Shown here one piece after another: positions 23,113-34,008 of a stretch of DNA of 64,000 nucleotides. The translations under genes and the position numbers were made by a program. The notes beneath the pieces are model-generated. The model ran no database searches. It saw nothing but the letters and a program-made list of their open reading frames with translations, and had not been told where the DNA came from. This DNA is from Antrodiella citrinella. Its lineage: Eukaryota > Basidiomycota > Agaricomycetes > Polyporales > Steccherinaceae. Each line of letters opens with the position of its first letter. Positions within the stretch are counted from its first letter, which is position 1. The stretch lies in assembly GCA_004802725.1 (NCBI GenBank), contig SGPM01000007.1, forward strand, positions 124,001 through 188,000, written 5' to 3'.

Positions 23113-23609
23113 ACACATGCATAATATATATGCCTAGCACGGACTCTTTCTTGGTTTGTGCATACAGAGACATCGAAGACATCCGGCCTACCCACTCGTC
23201 CGCATTTGCTGTTACCATATCATATACTACTGTCTGTTCTTATCTGTAGGGTCTAATGGAAGCACAGAGTCGGATTTGACCGAGCTTCGCTACTCAACGT
23301 AATGTGCGTTTGAAATATCAAGTGCCCCTGCCATCTGCATTTCCACGACGCCACGTCACACTGCCCAGACCTATCTCCACCGTTCACAACATCATCATCT
23401 CCGTCGGCAGGTATGGACGTTTACTAGTTATACTACACGTTCTCACCGTGGTACGGTGCTCGTCGTCCGCCCTCATTTCGCTCTACTCCTCTAATCATTT
23501 GAGAGTACAACTTGGCATCATATTTAGGCATTCCAAGGCCAACCATTTTTACAGAGCTACAAGAAATGAAGATCAGGAGCACAAGTGTGAAGAAAATTCA
23601 AGCATAAGA
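23113..23609. other. Convergent 3' region between mitoferrin and ARP8
   Basis: Both flanking genes end here. It should hold their 3' untranslated regions. No coding potential beyond short frames antisense to Arp8 was found. Confidence 0.5.
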
Positions 23610-26572
23610 TCAAATAAAGTAACACCTCTCCTTCACAGCTTTCATTCCAAACATATCCTGAGAGTGTCCAAGCATCAGTCACAAGGACTGACGTCAAGAC
23701 AAAGTGAAACACATACCCAATCTTGCTTCGTTACCCACATATCTGAGATACCGTCCATCCTGGCAAGGACAGCGGCACCTTTCCACGCCAGGATGCGAGG
23801 GTCAACATCTTTGGGAGGCGGGATGAGCTGTACTTTTTCCATGTTTGGGACGAGAGGAGTTGCGATCGCTTGTAGTCTGAGATAGGTTCGCGCATCAGGA
23901 TGCCTGAGACGAAAGAGTAAGAATGATGGCGACCGACCTGCTCTCCAAAGCGTGAGCCATACCAGGCACCAACGCAGTTCCTCCAATGACCAGTACAGCC
24001 TGTAGATACTTGCGAATCTTCTCATCCCCACCCGCCGCCCTTGCGCTGTTAAAAATGGCCACATCCAACGGCAACTTACTCGCTTCGAAACACACGTCAA
24101 TTGCAAATCCACCCGGAAACGAGGGCTGGTGCTGAGCAGAATAATGCGCATGAAGTTGTTCCTGCGGAATGACCGGAAGCGGTCTTGTCTCTGGACCTTC
24201 AGTGTCCGAGATCTCCATCGGCGCATCTGCGGTCCCCTTGCCCGTCGCATTGGCCGATGTTCCCGGAGCAGATGGGGGTACGGAGGTGCGGCTGGTCGTG
24301 GATCCCTCCGGTTTTGTTTCCTCGGGGGTAATCTTTGGGCCCTCAACGGGGGTGTCTGTAGGCGTAGGCACCAGATTCAACGCGCCCGACGCGTCTAAAA
24401 CATGTATTTCAGACGCCTCATCAACTTCTAGCACGACGATCTCACATACCGCCAAGATCATGAGGCTGTGCGGCAACGATGACAACCCCTGGAGTTTGTG
24501 AACCAGACGCAGGTAGGCTGAGGGGCAGTTCCGCTGGTATGATAGCATGCATGGGAGCGGTGGGAAGCAAATGTTGAGTAGAAATCATCATCGCGTTCGT
24601 CTGTGTGCACACAGTCAGTTGATGGATGCGCTTTTTTGATGTTCCGGAGGACAGCGATACGTACAACATGATCAGTAGGCTGGTCGATAACATCAGGAAC
24701 AACACCTGGTCCAGCCACCGAACGCATACCGACGCGTTTGTTGTCGAATTCAATCACCCGAGGTTCGAACAGGCACTATCAAAATTGTGTTAGCAGATCG
24801 TTTCAGGTCGTGTGAGCTCAAACGCTACCATGGGTGAGAGTATGATCTCATCGTACGCGCGGAGACCGTATTTCTCAGTCGCTTTGCCAGGCCGTCGCAC
24901 CACGAAGTCGTACAAGTTGAGCGCAACATCGCCCTACAACGGTTTCGGTCAGACAGTCGAGAACGTATAAGTGTTGCGGGCTTACTTCAGCCAACGTACA
25001 AAGACGTGCTTTCAGATCCTCCATGACGTTCCAGTCGTACGAGCGCGCGAGATCGGCATCTCTGTATGGAAAGCTGATTTTCTCCAACAACACGTACAGG
25101 AATTCTGTAATGTCGTCGCCACCCATGTTCAGCGTCATCCTGTTGTTGCTCCATGAATAATGATCCGGCGGTACAACCCAAATAACTCACCTCGTCTCGG
25201 CGATTACCAGTCCGTCATCTACACAAGCAATGCTCGTCTTGGTCGCGCCCATGTCGACTACACATGCATTAGATATCCCCGCGCCATAGGTTGCGGCTAG
25301 AGATTCCTAGAACGATGGTTGTGAGTATAGGTCTAGAACACGTCAGTCAAACGTGTTACTTGCTGTGCACAAAGTTGTTTGAATCCCATCCGCACCATGA
25401 GCGTGCTGACCAGCATATCTACATAAAATCGATCATAGAAGTCCGGAATGACAATGACAACTGAATATTCCTGCAAAATCATAAGTGAACTCCACGTACA
25501 AAGGCACTGATCACGTACATGATATGAGTGCTTCTCGATACCTAATCTCTCCCGTAGAACATTCTCCAGTATAGCTTCCACATCACTGACAATTAGTTGA
25601 TTCGAAGAGTACACTCTCGTGTTGAATGAACCACGGTAGAACGGCCATCTGACAAGGTAGTTCAAACTTTGAGGATTTGACAAACGAAGCACCTGCGCGG
25701 TGCCGATTTAGACCTAAAAGATGCAAAAAATCAGGCAAACGCACCGCTTCACCGACCAACGTATCTTCGTCTGACTCGGTGATCCAATCGACGTGATAAG
25801 GATCGTTTGCCTCGGGAATAATCTCAGGCTTGAACTGATCGTTGAACGTCGAGGCAATGCTGGCAGCGTTCGTGGTGACACGCAATTTATAGAATCGCAT
25901 ACGGTCTCGTAGGGAAATTGAAATCGCCGCGACTTTGACATCAAACTGGAGTGAAACGAAGGTGAGTCCTCAACAGCATGAGAGCACCACAGTGGCTATC
26001 TACCGGATCATCTGAAGCTATGGCCACTGCGTACTCGTCTCCTGGTTGGGCGACCGTACTTGGTTGACCGCGGGCGCGTTCTTTCTGGGGGCGAGATATG
26101 TTTTCGACATATTCCGGTTTTGGTGGAGGCACACTCTGTTTTCGAGCGATGGCACTGGGTATTGACACGGGCGATACATCTGACGCCCTGCCTATCCGGA
26201 GCCAGCGAGAGCCCGGATGTATCACAATAGTTTTCGACCCTCTCCTGCCCTAGTGCACGAGCAGTACTCAGTGAAGATATGCCGAAGCCTCGGCCAAGAA
26301 AGTCGCGTACCTCCGCAGTTGTACTATCCTCCGCAGCTCCTTTGCCCTTGCTAGCAGCACTTCCGCGCGCAGCCGTCCTGTACCAGTATGACTGAGACTC
26401 TGATTTCTGAAAGCTGCCATTCGTCTGCTTTGGATTTGTCCTATAAACTGACCTCAATGAAATGATTCACACCAAGATGCTTGAACAAGAGCACTGACGC
26501 AAGGGGGACGTGAAACGAGGTGAATCGCATAGCGGTCTCATCGCGCCTTGCATTGGGTATTCCGCGAGGCAT
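23610..26572 (-). CDS. ARP8: Actin-related protein 8 (INO80 chromatin remodeller subunit)
   Basis: Nuclear actin-fold protein that anchors INO80 to linker DNA and histones. Conserved blocks in order: TIVIHPGSRWLRIGRASDVS, AETRMTLNMGGDDITEFLYV, KISFPYRDADLARSYDWNVM, GLRAYDEIILSPM, a long Pro/Thr-rich insert (about 24160-24450), then LPLDVAIFNSARAAGGDEKI and YLQAVLVIGGTALVPGMAHA. The last exon reads DMFGMKAVKERCYFI, stop at 23610-23612. For the start I prefer the ATG at 26572, giving MPRGIPNARRDETAMRFTSF and a 57-nt intron with a GTCAGT donor that joins in frame to TNPKQTNGSFQKSES; the apparent frame start at 26457 is not an ATG. The N-terminal 80 residues are therefore less certain than the rest. 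About 780-800 residues in total. Confidence 0.9.
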
Positions 26573-27351
26573 GTTTCGGAGTATCAATCGTGCCGCTCAA
26601 GCGTGTTCGCGTTTGTTGGGAGAACAGACCGTGCCCGCTGCAGTGCAGAAGTGGAAACTGTTTCAAATCGAAAGACGAAAGTTACCAACGCCGTTGCAGC
26701 GAACACAGAGAACGTTTAGCGCCGATTCTGTTGGACAAATGTGCACGTGACCAGCAGTAGGTACCGGCATAGGCGAGCGCCGAGCACCGACTTCCGTAGT
26801 CGCAAAGCCGACGCGAGCATCTCCTTCAAACTCTGTCTTAGTCGTGTTCTCTTCGACAAAACTGCACTATAGACAGCGACGTTGTCCGGTAATGTTTGGC
26901 CTGTATCCCGACAATGACATTCACATACACTCAATGTCATGTCGATCCTTTTCTCGGTCCTGGAAAGGTAAGACCGAGGTCAGATTTCGCTGCAAAAAGA
27001 CATATTGATGTAGCTGCGCACAGGTCCACTAGACATACAGCCTCGGACTTGATGCACTGAAAGGTCTGAAGCATCAGGTCGAGATGCTCACCTAGCGCAG
27101 GTTAGCGCGCTGGCCGAGGGCTCTACAGCCTCGGTTGATGGAGGTGTCGAGCAGCGGTGGTCATTTCGCATCTGCTGCGTTCCGTATTGAGTGCTGCGAA
27201 AGAGCTGCAGGAACAGCTCTCGTCAATGACCGTCGCCGTCGACCTCTTGTTAGGCCGCTTCGTATAAATGTGGCGACCCCTGGTCGGGTCTGGATGCACA
27301 ATTCCATTAGCTGCTTCTACACTGTACGACACCAACCAATCTAGAACCACA
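26573..27351. other. Divergent intergenic region between ARP8 and the first Zn2Cys6 gene
   Basis: About 780 bp between two divergent starts. Overlapping short plus-strand frames at 26510-26760 are antisense to the ARP8 first exon and leader. Nothing else recognised. Confidence 0.5.
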
Positions 27352-29339
27352 ATGTCCTCCGATACTTCCAGTCATCTTGGGCGAGGCAAAGCGTGCACGC
27401 CGTGCAGGTATGTTGAGCATTTCTTGTGTCCAGACGACGTCATACTCACACACTAGACATAGGCGCCGCAAAATGGTAATGCCGAAGTGCTATAGTCTGC
27501 TCAGTAGTACTTACTGACAGACCCCGCCTCCAGAAATGCGACGGCAACAAACCCATGTGCAACCAATGCGTCCGCTTCAACAGGACCGAGGAATGCGAAT
27601 ACAGCGAGGTGTCAACGCCCTCCACTGCAAGAGTTCTCGAGCAACACATTGCCCGTCTTCAGTCTCGGATTCACGAGCTGGAACAAGACGACCCATCCGC
27701 TGTCCGTCTGCACGATCCACACGCCGCGTACAAGCAATCGGAGGCATCTACTTCCCGACCCCAGGCTGGACAAGAGTGGTGGGATATGCCCGAACCCCCG
27801 CCACAGATCACAAGGAACATGTATGTGTACTTAAACTGAATTTTGGACGTATACTAACACTAGTGTTAGTGTCAACAGATTCTTGCCGTTCGCAACTACG
27901 TTCGGATTCTTCTTCGACAAGTCGGCATTCTTGACCGCGTTATTCTCGCCCACGGTGTCCAAACCTCGCCCGCCCATTGTACTCCGAAACGTGGTCTACC
28001 TCTGGGGTGTCCAGCTGTCTACAGAGCAGGAAGTTCAAAGTCGGGTGCCAATCTTCCTCAATCGCGCGTTGCGTAGCATCCACGTTGCGCTGTCAACCGC
28101 TCAACAACAGGACACGCTTTACGTACTCCAAGCCGAAATTTTGCTGGCGTACTTTTTCTTTCACAATGGAAGGCTGGCTGAAGGTAAATTTCATTCCAAC
28201 GCGGCAGTGTCTCTAGCCATCATGTGCAACTTGCACAAAGTAGCGGCACCACAAAGGAGAGGTTCTCAAGATGTCTTGTTTGACGCAAATACATTCCTTC
28301 CTCCTCCGAGAGATGCTGTGGAAGAAGGTGAACGCATTCACGCCTTCTGGACGACCTTCGTACTGGACAAATGTTGGATCGTGGCTTTGGGATCCCCTTC
28401 CATCCTTATCGAGGATCAGGGCAACTCATCGACGAGAATTGACTCACCTTGGCCACAGAATATGGAACATTATGGTCAAGTGAGCATGTCATGTTTCCAT
28501 TACCGTCGGTCCCGTGAATTGACATCCTTCGGGCTTCCAGCGGCCTATAAGTCCTAACCCTGGCTGCACCATCTCAAAGTTTCTCGAGACGCTCTCTTCC
28601 GGTAATGACGGAGGAGATTCCTCTCGTCTCGCAACCCTTGCGAAAGCCGCGGCGCTCTATGAACGCGCGGACCGTCTCGCGTCTCTTTGGGAGAAAGGTA
28701 GGTTGAAGTATATAATCGCTGCCTACATAGGGCTTACCGACCCTTTTCCAGACATCATGGCGAACCAAGAAGATTTTGTTCAACTTGACTCCTGCATCGA
28801 GCGGTTCAAACAAACTTTACCCGCACCCGAACGCCTACAAAGTCCGTCGATCGAGATGTTGCACAGCCTCCTGGTTGTACACACATTGAGTCAGTGTGCG
28901 ACCATTCAACTTCACGTGCGCTTTGTCATGCAGAGTTCTGCCTCCCGAGGCCGCTGCCTGTCGGCAGCCAATGCCGTCGTGCGTATAGCACAAGTTCTGC
29001 CCATTCAGCAGATGAGAAACGTCAGTCCGATCATGGCGGTGGGTATTTCCGGATGGTCATACACCTCTTCTCATGAGAACTTACCCTTCATCTTCTTAGG
29101 TGTTCTACACCTCGACTCACGATATCCTGTTGGGCGGTTTGAGGTCCCTTCGGTCCATGCGTTCCGATTGGGCTTCATCTTCTGCGATGCCGGGATATGA
29201 GGCTCTAGAAACGACCCTGAAGCACCTCGTGACGATTACAGAGCACTTCGCAATAAGTTCTCCGATAATGAGTAAGTTCATAACGTGCAAGTTCCCATGA
29301 TTTTTTGAATAGAACGATCTGACGCTCGGCGATAGATAG
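27352..29339 (+). CDS. Zn2Cys6 fungal transcription factor, tandem copy 1
   Basis: Probable DNA-binding regulator. The zinc cluster reads KACTPCRRRKMKCDGNKPMC then NQC and ECEYSEV, giving the six cysteines; it is followed by a short coiled coil, LEQHIARLQSRIHELEQ. The cluster is split by a 13-nt exon (27463-27475) encoding the RRKM part. The rest is a fungal middle-homology-like region: LRSIHVALSTAQQQDTLYVL, QAEILLAYFFFHNGRLAEGK, EEGERIHAFWTTFVLDKCWI and DSPWPQNMEHYGQ. The end is set by an intron after ATGA at about 29270 and a last exon reading NDLTLGDR, stop at 29337-29339. Its nearest visible relative is the gene 2 kb downstream. The target genes are unknown. Confidence 0.85.
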
Positions 29340-29850
29340 TCAATTGGCCAAGATACGTCAGGCCCACGCGAGCACTTGATTGACTTCCCAGCGCCTTCCT
29401 CAAGATTTCCGTCGTTGTAGGAATCTTCAAGTCGCCGGTGATTCTGACATACTGCGTATTATACGTTACTCCATCCGCTGTCACTGAACAGTGCCTCCTT
29501 GATTCTTTCGAGTTTCAACAACTCATGGTCCTGTATGATTATTGCTTATAGAATTCTCCGGACATTATTGTATTTATTACACACTCCCCTTAGATTGGAC
29601 CGTCCAAATTGTAGCTAGTATTTTGTCATTATATATTTATTGCAGCTAGATGTCAACCACTGTGGATCGGTGAATTTGAGCGCCCCAGGACTTTCCAAGA
29701 TTTTAGCTCTCAGGGCCTCGATCACAACTCTGAGTCGATCATTTATGATTTTCCGGATTTTTCGGGGGCGATGTGGAAAGTTGAGTTTTGCGATAGATTC
29801 GGGGATTACGGCGGGCCTGAGCGGGTGCATTTACAGTTTCTTGGGCAGCG

Positions 29851-29862
29851 AATTTAGACGTT
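29851..29862. repeat. Target-site duplication, left copy
   Basis: AATTTAGACGTT, identical to 29976-29987, flanks the LINE-like insertion. Confidence 0.75.
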
Positions 29863-29975
29863 CCCCCTAGTTGTTCTTTGCCCCCACGCTGCGTTATAGT
29901 TTAAAGCTTTTGTAGTTTTGTCTACCATAGGGCTAGGCCCTGCAGGACAATAAACGAGGAAACCACAACCACAAC
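29863..29975 (+). mobile_element. Severely 5'-truncated LINE-like (non-LTR) insertion, 113 bp
   Basis: A 113-bp segment sits exactly between two copies of the 12-mer AATTTAGACGTT. It ends in GGACAATAAACGAGG followed by a short ACCACA-type repeat tail, much like the 3' ends of fungal non-LTR elements, which carry short tandem repeats in place of poly(A). Truncation at the 5' end plus a 12-bp duplication fits target-primed reverse transcription. No reverse transcriptase sequence is left. The class is inferred from structure; the direct repeat is seen directly. Confidence 0.6.
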
Positions 29976-29987
29976 AATTTAGACGTT
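29976..29987. repeat. Target-site duplication, right copy
   Basis: AATTTAGACGTT, second identical copy, directly after the repeat tail of the insertion. Confidence 0.75.
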
Positions 29988-31353
29988 AGCTTTCGATTTC
30001 GATTGTGGCGTGATCTCAGAGCTCGAGAAACCTCAAGCCGGCGCGCGTCCAGAATACCTTGCTCGAAAAATAGGGTCATGCTCTTGAAGTTTATGCATCA
30101 ACATACTAGAAGTAGCCGCCACTACTCACCTCAAGATAATGAGCCGAGATGAGCGAAAACGACCATGGGGAAGTGCCTGTGTTGTCGCGGAGTCAATCGA
30201 GAACAAAGTTGTGGCAGAAGATTTCGAGCAGGGACGGATGCTACAACTAATTAGGCTACTGAGAAGAAATTACCGTCAGAGAGAACGACTCAGTGAAGAA
30301 ATCTTCAACATCTATACAATCATGATACGAACTGCGATAAGTGCGGAGTGCGGGAGTCTCGATGGCTTTTCCTTGTTCTTTCTTTTTCTGAAGAGCACGT
30401 AGCTCAATTACTTAAATTGTGGAATCTCCGGAGGCGGTGTTTTGTGATTTCTTATTGTTGGCCGCTTCTCTTCAAGTTGCTTCCCGACGACCCACAAGCT
30501 CTAGCGCTAGGAGTATATGACACTGCACCTCAGTCGACTTAGCTGAGTTCACAAAGTCAATGGGCCGCCAGAGGCCCGGGAAGGAGGCCGGTATGACTGT
30601 GCGTACAATGTCTTCCAACGGTGACTCAATTTTTCATAATGTACCTGTACATTGAGGCAGTGTACGACATCACTGTGCCATGAGTAGTTTACTGCGGATG
30701 GGCCTAATTGTACGATTGACAGAGTGTCCTATGCAGTAGGAACCGTGAAACATCGCTCGACGTCGCGGTTTTTAGAAGAGCGAATGACTTACTGCGAGAA
30801 GCAATGATAGCCTGAGGAGGGGGACCCACTTTGATGAAGCGCCTCAGTAAACGCCCTCATGCATCGGGAGATAGATCGAGCCCGATCGCATCGAAAAACG
30901 GTTGTTTCCGGTGAAACAGCTGCGGTGTTTCCATAAAAGGTAAGACCGATGGCAATAATTCCTCCGACTTTTAACGAAAGCAGCTCAATGCTGCTTACGA
31001 TGACCGGCTTATCGACGGACTATGCAGACGCGAAGAGCATCGGTATTCGCTTGTTGAAAACAGCCGAATCGACTTGAACCTTTGACCTGCACCACTCGGG
31101 GTGCATATGCAACGGTTATGACGCCCCCGTGCTCCTGCTCTTCGTCTCATCCGCTCGTGCTGGGGATCGTTGAGCCGGTGACAAAGCTAGCGTTAGTGCC
31201 ATCCATGCGCATCTCTTAGTACTTGACGTACGAAGTTGAACCCACCGCGGTCCTCCTATATATGTTCGACCAGGTTCGTCGGTCCAAATGCCATCCTCAC
31301 TACCCCTCGCCTTTTGATCCATTTCACTGATACCCCTCTCTGTTTTCGTTTCC

Positions 31354-33460
31354 ATGTCAGCACCGTCAAACTCGTCTGCCAAACCTGCGTCTTCTCCACC
31401 GTTAGAGAGGGGCAAGGCTTGCCTCCGATGTCGGTATGTCCTGGACGTCGTCTGTGGCAAAGTGAGATGCTCACCATCGTTCCCCTTTTCCCCCATAGGA
31501 GACGCAAGATGGTGAGTGCCCACATACGCATCCCTGGTGGTCGTACAAGCTGATAAGATCTGTAGAAGTGCGACGGAGTCAGGCCGATGTGCGCCCAGTG
31601 CGTTCGCGCCGATGAAGTCGAATGTGAATACACAGATGGAGGTCTGACGGCATCGCAGCTACTTGAGCAGAACGTGGCGCATCTAGAGGCTCGCATCCGT
31701 GAGCTGGAAGGTCGTTCGAGCGAGAGTGTTACTCTGCACGACCCGCACGCTGCTTTTTCTCAATCTAGGCACCGCCCACATGATGACTCGGTCACAGGCG
31801 GTGAACGTGCTGATACTCAGTCCGGCTCTTGGAAGATACCAGAAGTACTGTAAGTGACCGAGTCTGATCATTTTCACTCGTGGGCTCACCGGATTTACAG
31901 TTTAAAAGCCTTCGTTGATCATGCATTTGCATTTGGGTTTTTCCTCAATCTACCACGCTTCCTGGCGAAGCTTGATGCCACTGAGGAGGGAGACAACACC
32001 TTCCCTGATGTGATCCTGTACGCTGTCCATCTGGTCGGCTTGGTGACCTCACGAGATCGATCATACAAGGACCAAGAGTCGCAGGTTCTTTCGCTGCTCA
32101 TCCAATCGCTCTCCAGCGCCGTATCCGACTTCCATGCCGGCCAACTTCTACACATCCTGCAAGCTGAAGTCTTGCTCTCGAATTATTTCCTCCACCATGA
32201 TCGACGTTTGGAAGGTGGATACCATATCACAGCCGCTGTATCCATGGTACTCTCAAGTAATCTTCACCGAGTTCAAGATCCTAGCTCCCTTGCCATTCCA
32301 GGACCAGGGAGCGTCTCACTTCCCCCTCCCACCGACAGCGTCGAGCAAGGCGAACGAATCAACGCTTTCTGGGCCGTGTATTCTCTCGACAGGTTTTGGT
32401 CTGTCAAGTTGGGTGCTCAGTCTGCTCTCTCCCGCGCCGATCTTCTGGCCTCCCAAATCACAACTCCGTGGCCCCTCGACATGAGTGAATACGAATTGGT
32501 GAGTGAGAACTAACAAGAACGAGAAATGGGCTGATCATGGAGAATTTCCTAGGGTATGTTACCGGATGTATGGGCCGTTCAAACTGTATCGTCGTTCCTT
32601 GGCGAAGACCCCATAGATCTTTCGAACGATAGTTACGCCACTAAACGCGCGAAGGGTATCGTTCTCTTTAGCGACGCTGTGCAACTTGGATCTCACTTTG
32701 TTCCTGGTAAGCATTCTTCACATACTCATGAGTCGTCTAATTTTGATATGAACGCGACTGTTCAGAGAATCCAGGGTTTCAAGCGAAGTTTTTGGAGATG
32801 GACAGCAAGCTGGAACAGTATAAGGTCTCGTTTCGCGCGACCATGGACCAGTTCAAATCAAATCTTGAGTATGACAATCTCAGGCCTTACGCAACGCGCT
32901 GCATGCTTTTTACGCAAACTATGGCCCATTGTGCGACTATCAAGCTTCACGCGCCTCTTCAACAGGATTGGGATATCGATACCAGTCGGAGTCTTTCCAA
33001 TGCCGTGCAAGCCGCGAACTTGTTACAGGAACTGGAGGTCACTACCTTTGAGTATATAGATCCATTCATGGGTGTAAGCAGGTTCATATTCGTGCAAGGC
33101 TTGACCTGACGCCGCTTCACAGATTCTGTGGTCTATCGTTGCTTCAGTCTTGATTCGCGCATTGACCATCGCCAGGCAACTGCGCGCTGCCAACAACACG
33201 GGCCAATCTGGTATGTCACCTCTTCGCTCGTGTTTTTCGTTCGCAGATGCTCATTGCACTCAGAACAAGAAGTGCTTGTGACGAATGCTCTGGACCGTAT
33301 TCTTAACGTGATGCAGGCACTGACGGTTTCAGATCCCAGTGCGGCTCTCATAGGTACACTCTTTATTTCCTCACGTCTGATCCGTTGTGCTGATCTTGAT
33401 GCCACAGCTCATGAGCTTCAGAACATCCGTCAACATACCTGCATCTTCTCTTCACCCTAA
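31354..33460 (+). CDS. Zn2Cys6 fungal transcription factor, tandem copy 2
   Basis: Paralogue of the gene at 27352. The zinc cluster reads KACLRCRRRKMKCDGVRPMC, then AQC and ECEYTDG, and is followed by LLEQNVAHLEARIRELEG. The same 13-nt exon (31499-31511) splits the cluster at the same codon. Shared blocks in the middle region include LHDPHAAF, LLHILQAEVLLSNYFLHHDR, EQGERINAFWAVYSLDRFW and TTPWPLDMSEYEL. The C-terminal part reads TMAHCATIKLHAPLQQDWDI and SVLIRALTIARQLRAAN, and ends HTCIFSSP at a TAA (33458-33460), unlike the end of copy 1. Start at 31354, 81 bases before the donor inside the zinc cluster. The function of the regulated pathway is unknown. Confidence 0.87.
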
Positions 33461-34008
33461 TCGCCCAATCTACTTCTCCAGTTTATTTATCAGCTCCTCT
33501 CGCATTCCAGCTCCCAACTCAGGTTATTATTATCCATCTCCCTGATCTTGTACAGTTTACCTGTTATCTCTGGCTTGGCCCTGAAACCGATGTAGAGAGG
33601 CCGACGAGTCGACCAAGCCAGACATCCTTATTTCTGCCAGCAGCATCCGCTAATACTACTATGGCTACATATTATATTGCGTACCACTTCTGTATGTCAC
33701 TATTGTAGTTCCGAGGTTATGTGTTATGTGTTATATTATGACAGAGTGCAGGGATTCACTCTCCGTGTATCATACTAGCTGGTCCGATGTGTGACATCTG
33801 GTCATGATGCCAGCACTTACCAAACTTACAGCTTACAGCTTGCAACATTCATGCTCGTCTTGTGGTTTATAGTAGTGTAATCGATGTCCGGCCCTCAATC
33901 TGACTGGCTTGTTCAACTGTGTATTGGAGAGGCGTTTACTGCAATAGACAAAAGACTTTCCGTTACAAGATGCATCTCAGCTTACATACGCATTCTTCCA
34001 CCACGCTA
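33461..34008. other. Convergent intergenic region
   Basis: 3' regions of the second Zn2Cys6 gene (+) and the orphan gene (-). A small TATGTGT-type tandem repeat occurs near 33716-33737. No gene seen. Confidence 0.5.

Larger units (their letters stand above)
29340..31353. other. 2 kb spacer between the two Zn2Cys6 paralogues
   Basis: No gene recognised. It contains the 113-bp LINE-like insertion with its target duplication (listed separately) at 29851-29987. The remaining sequence has only short frames, such as 30139-30402 (+), with no family resemblance. The last part should be the promoter of the second paralogue. Confidence 0.5.

Noticed and set aside
23675..24346. 223-codon minus-strand frame, Arg-rich
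   Set aside because: Alternative phase of the ARP8 3' exons; the ARP8 phase has the conserved protein.
27352..33460. A secondary-metabolite or catabolic gene cluster around the tandem regulators
   Set aside because: No biosynthetic or catabolic enzyme lies next to them; flanking genes are ARP8 and an orphan protein.
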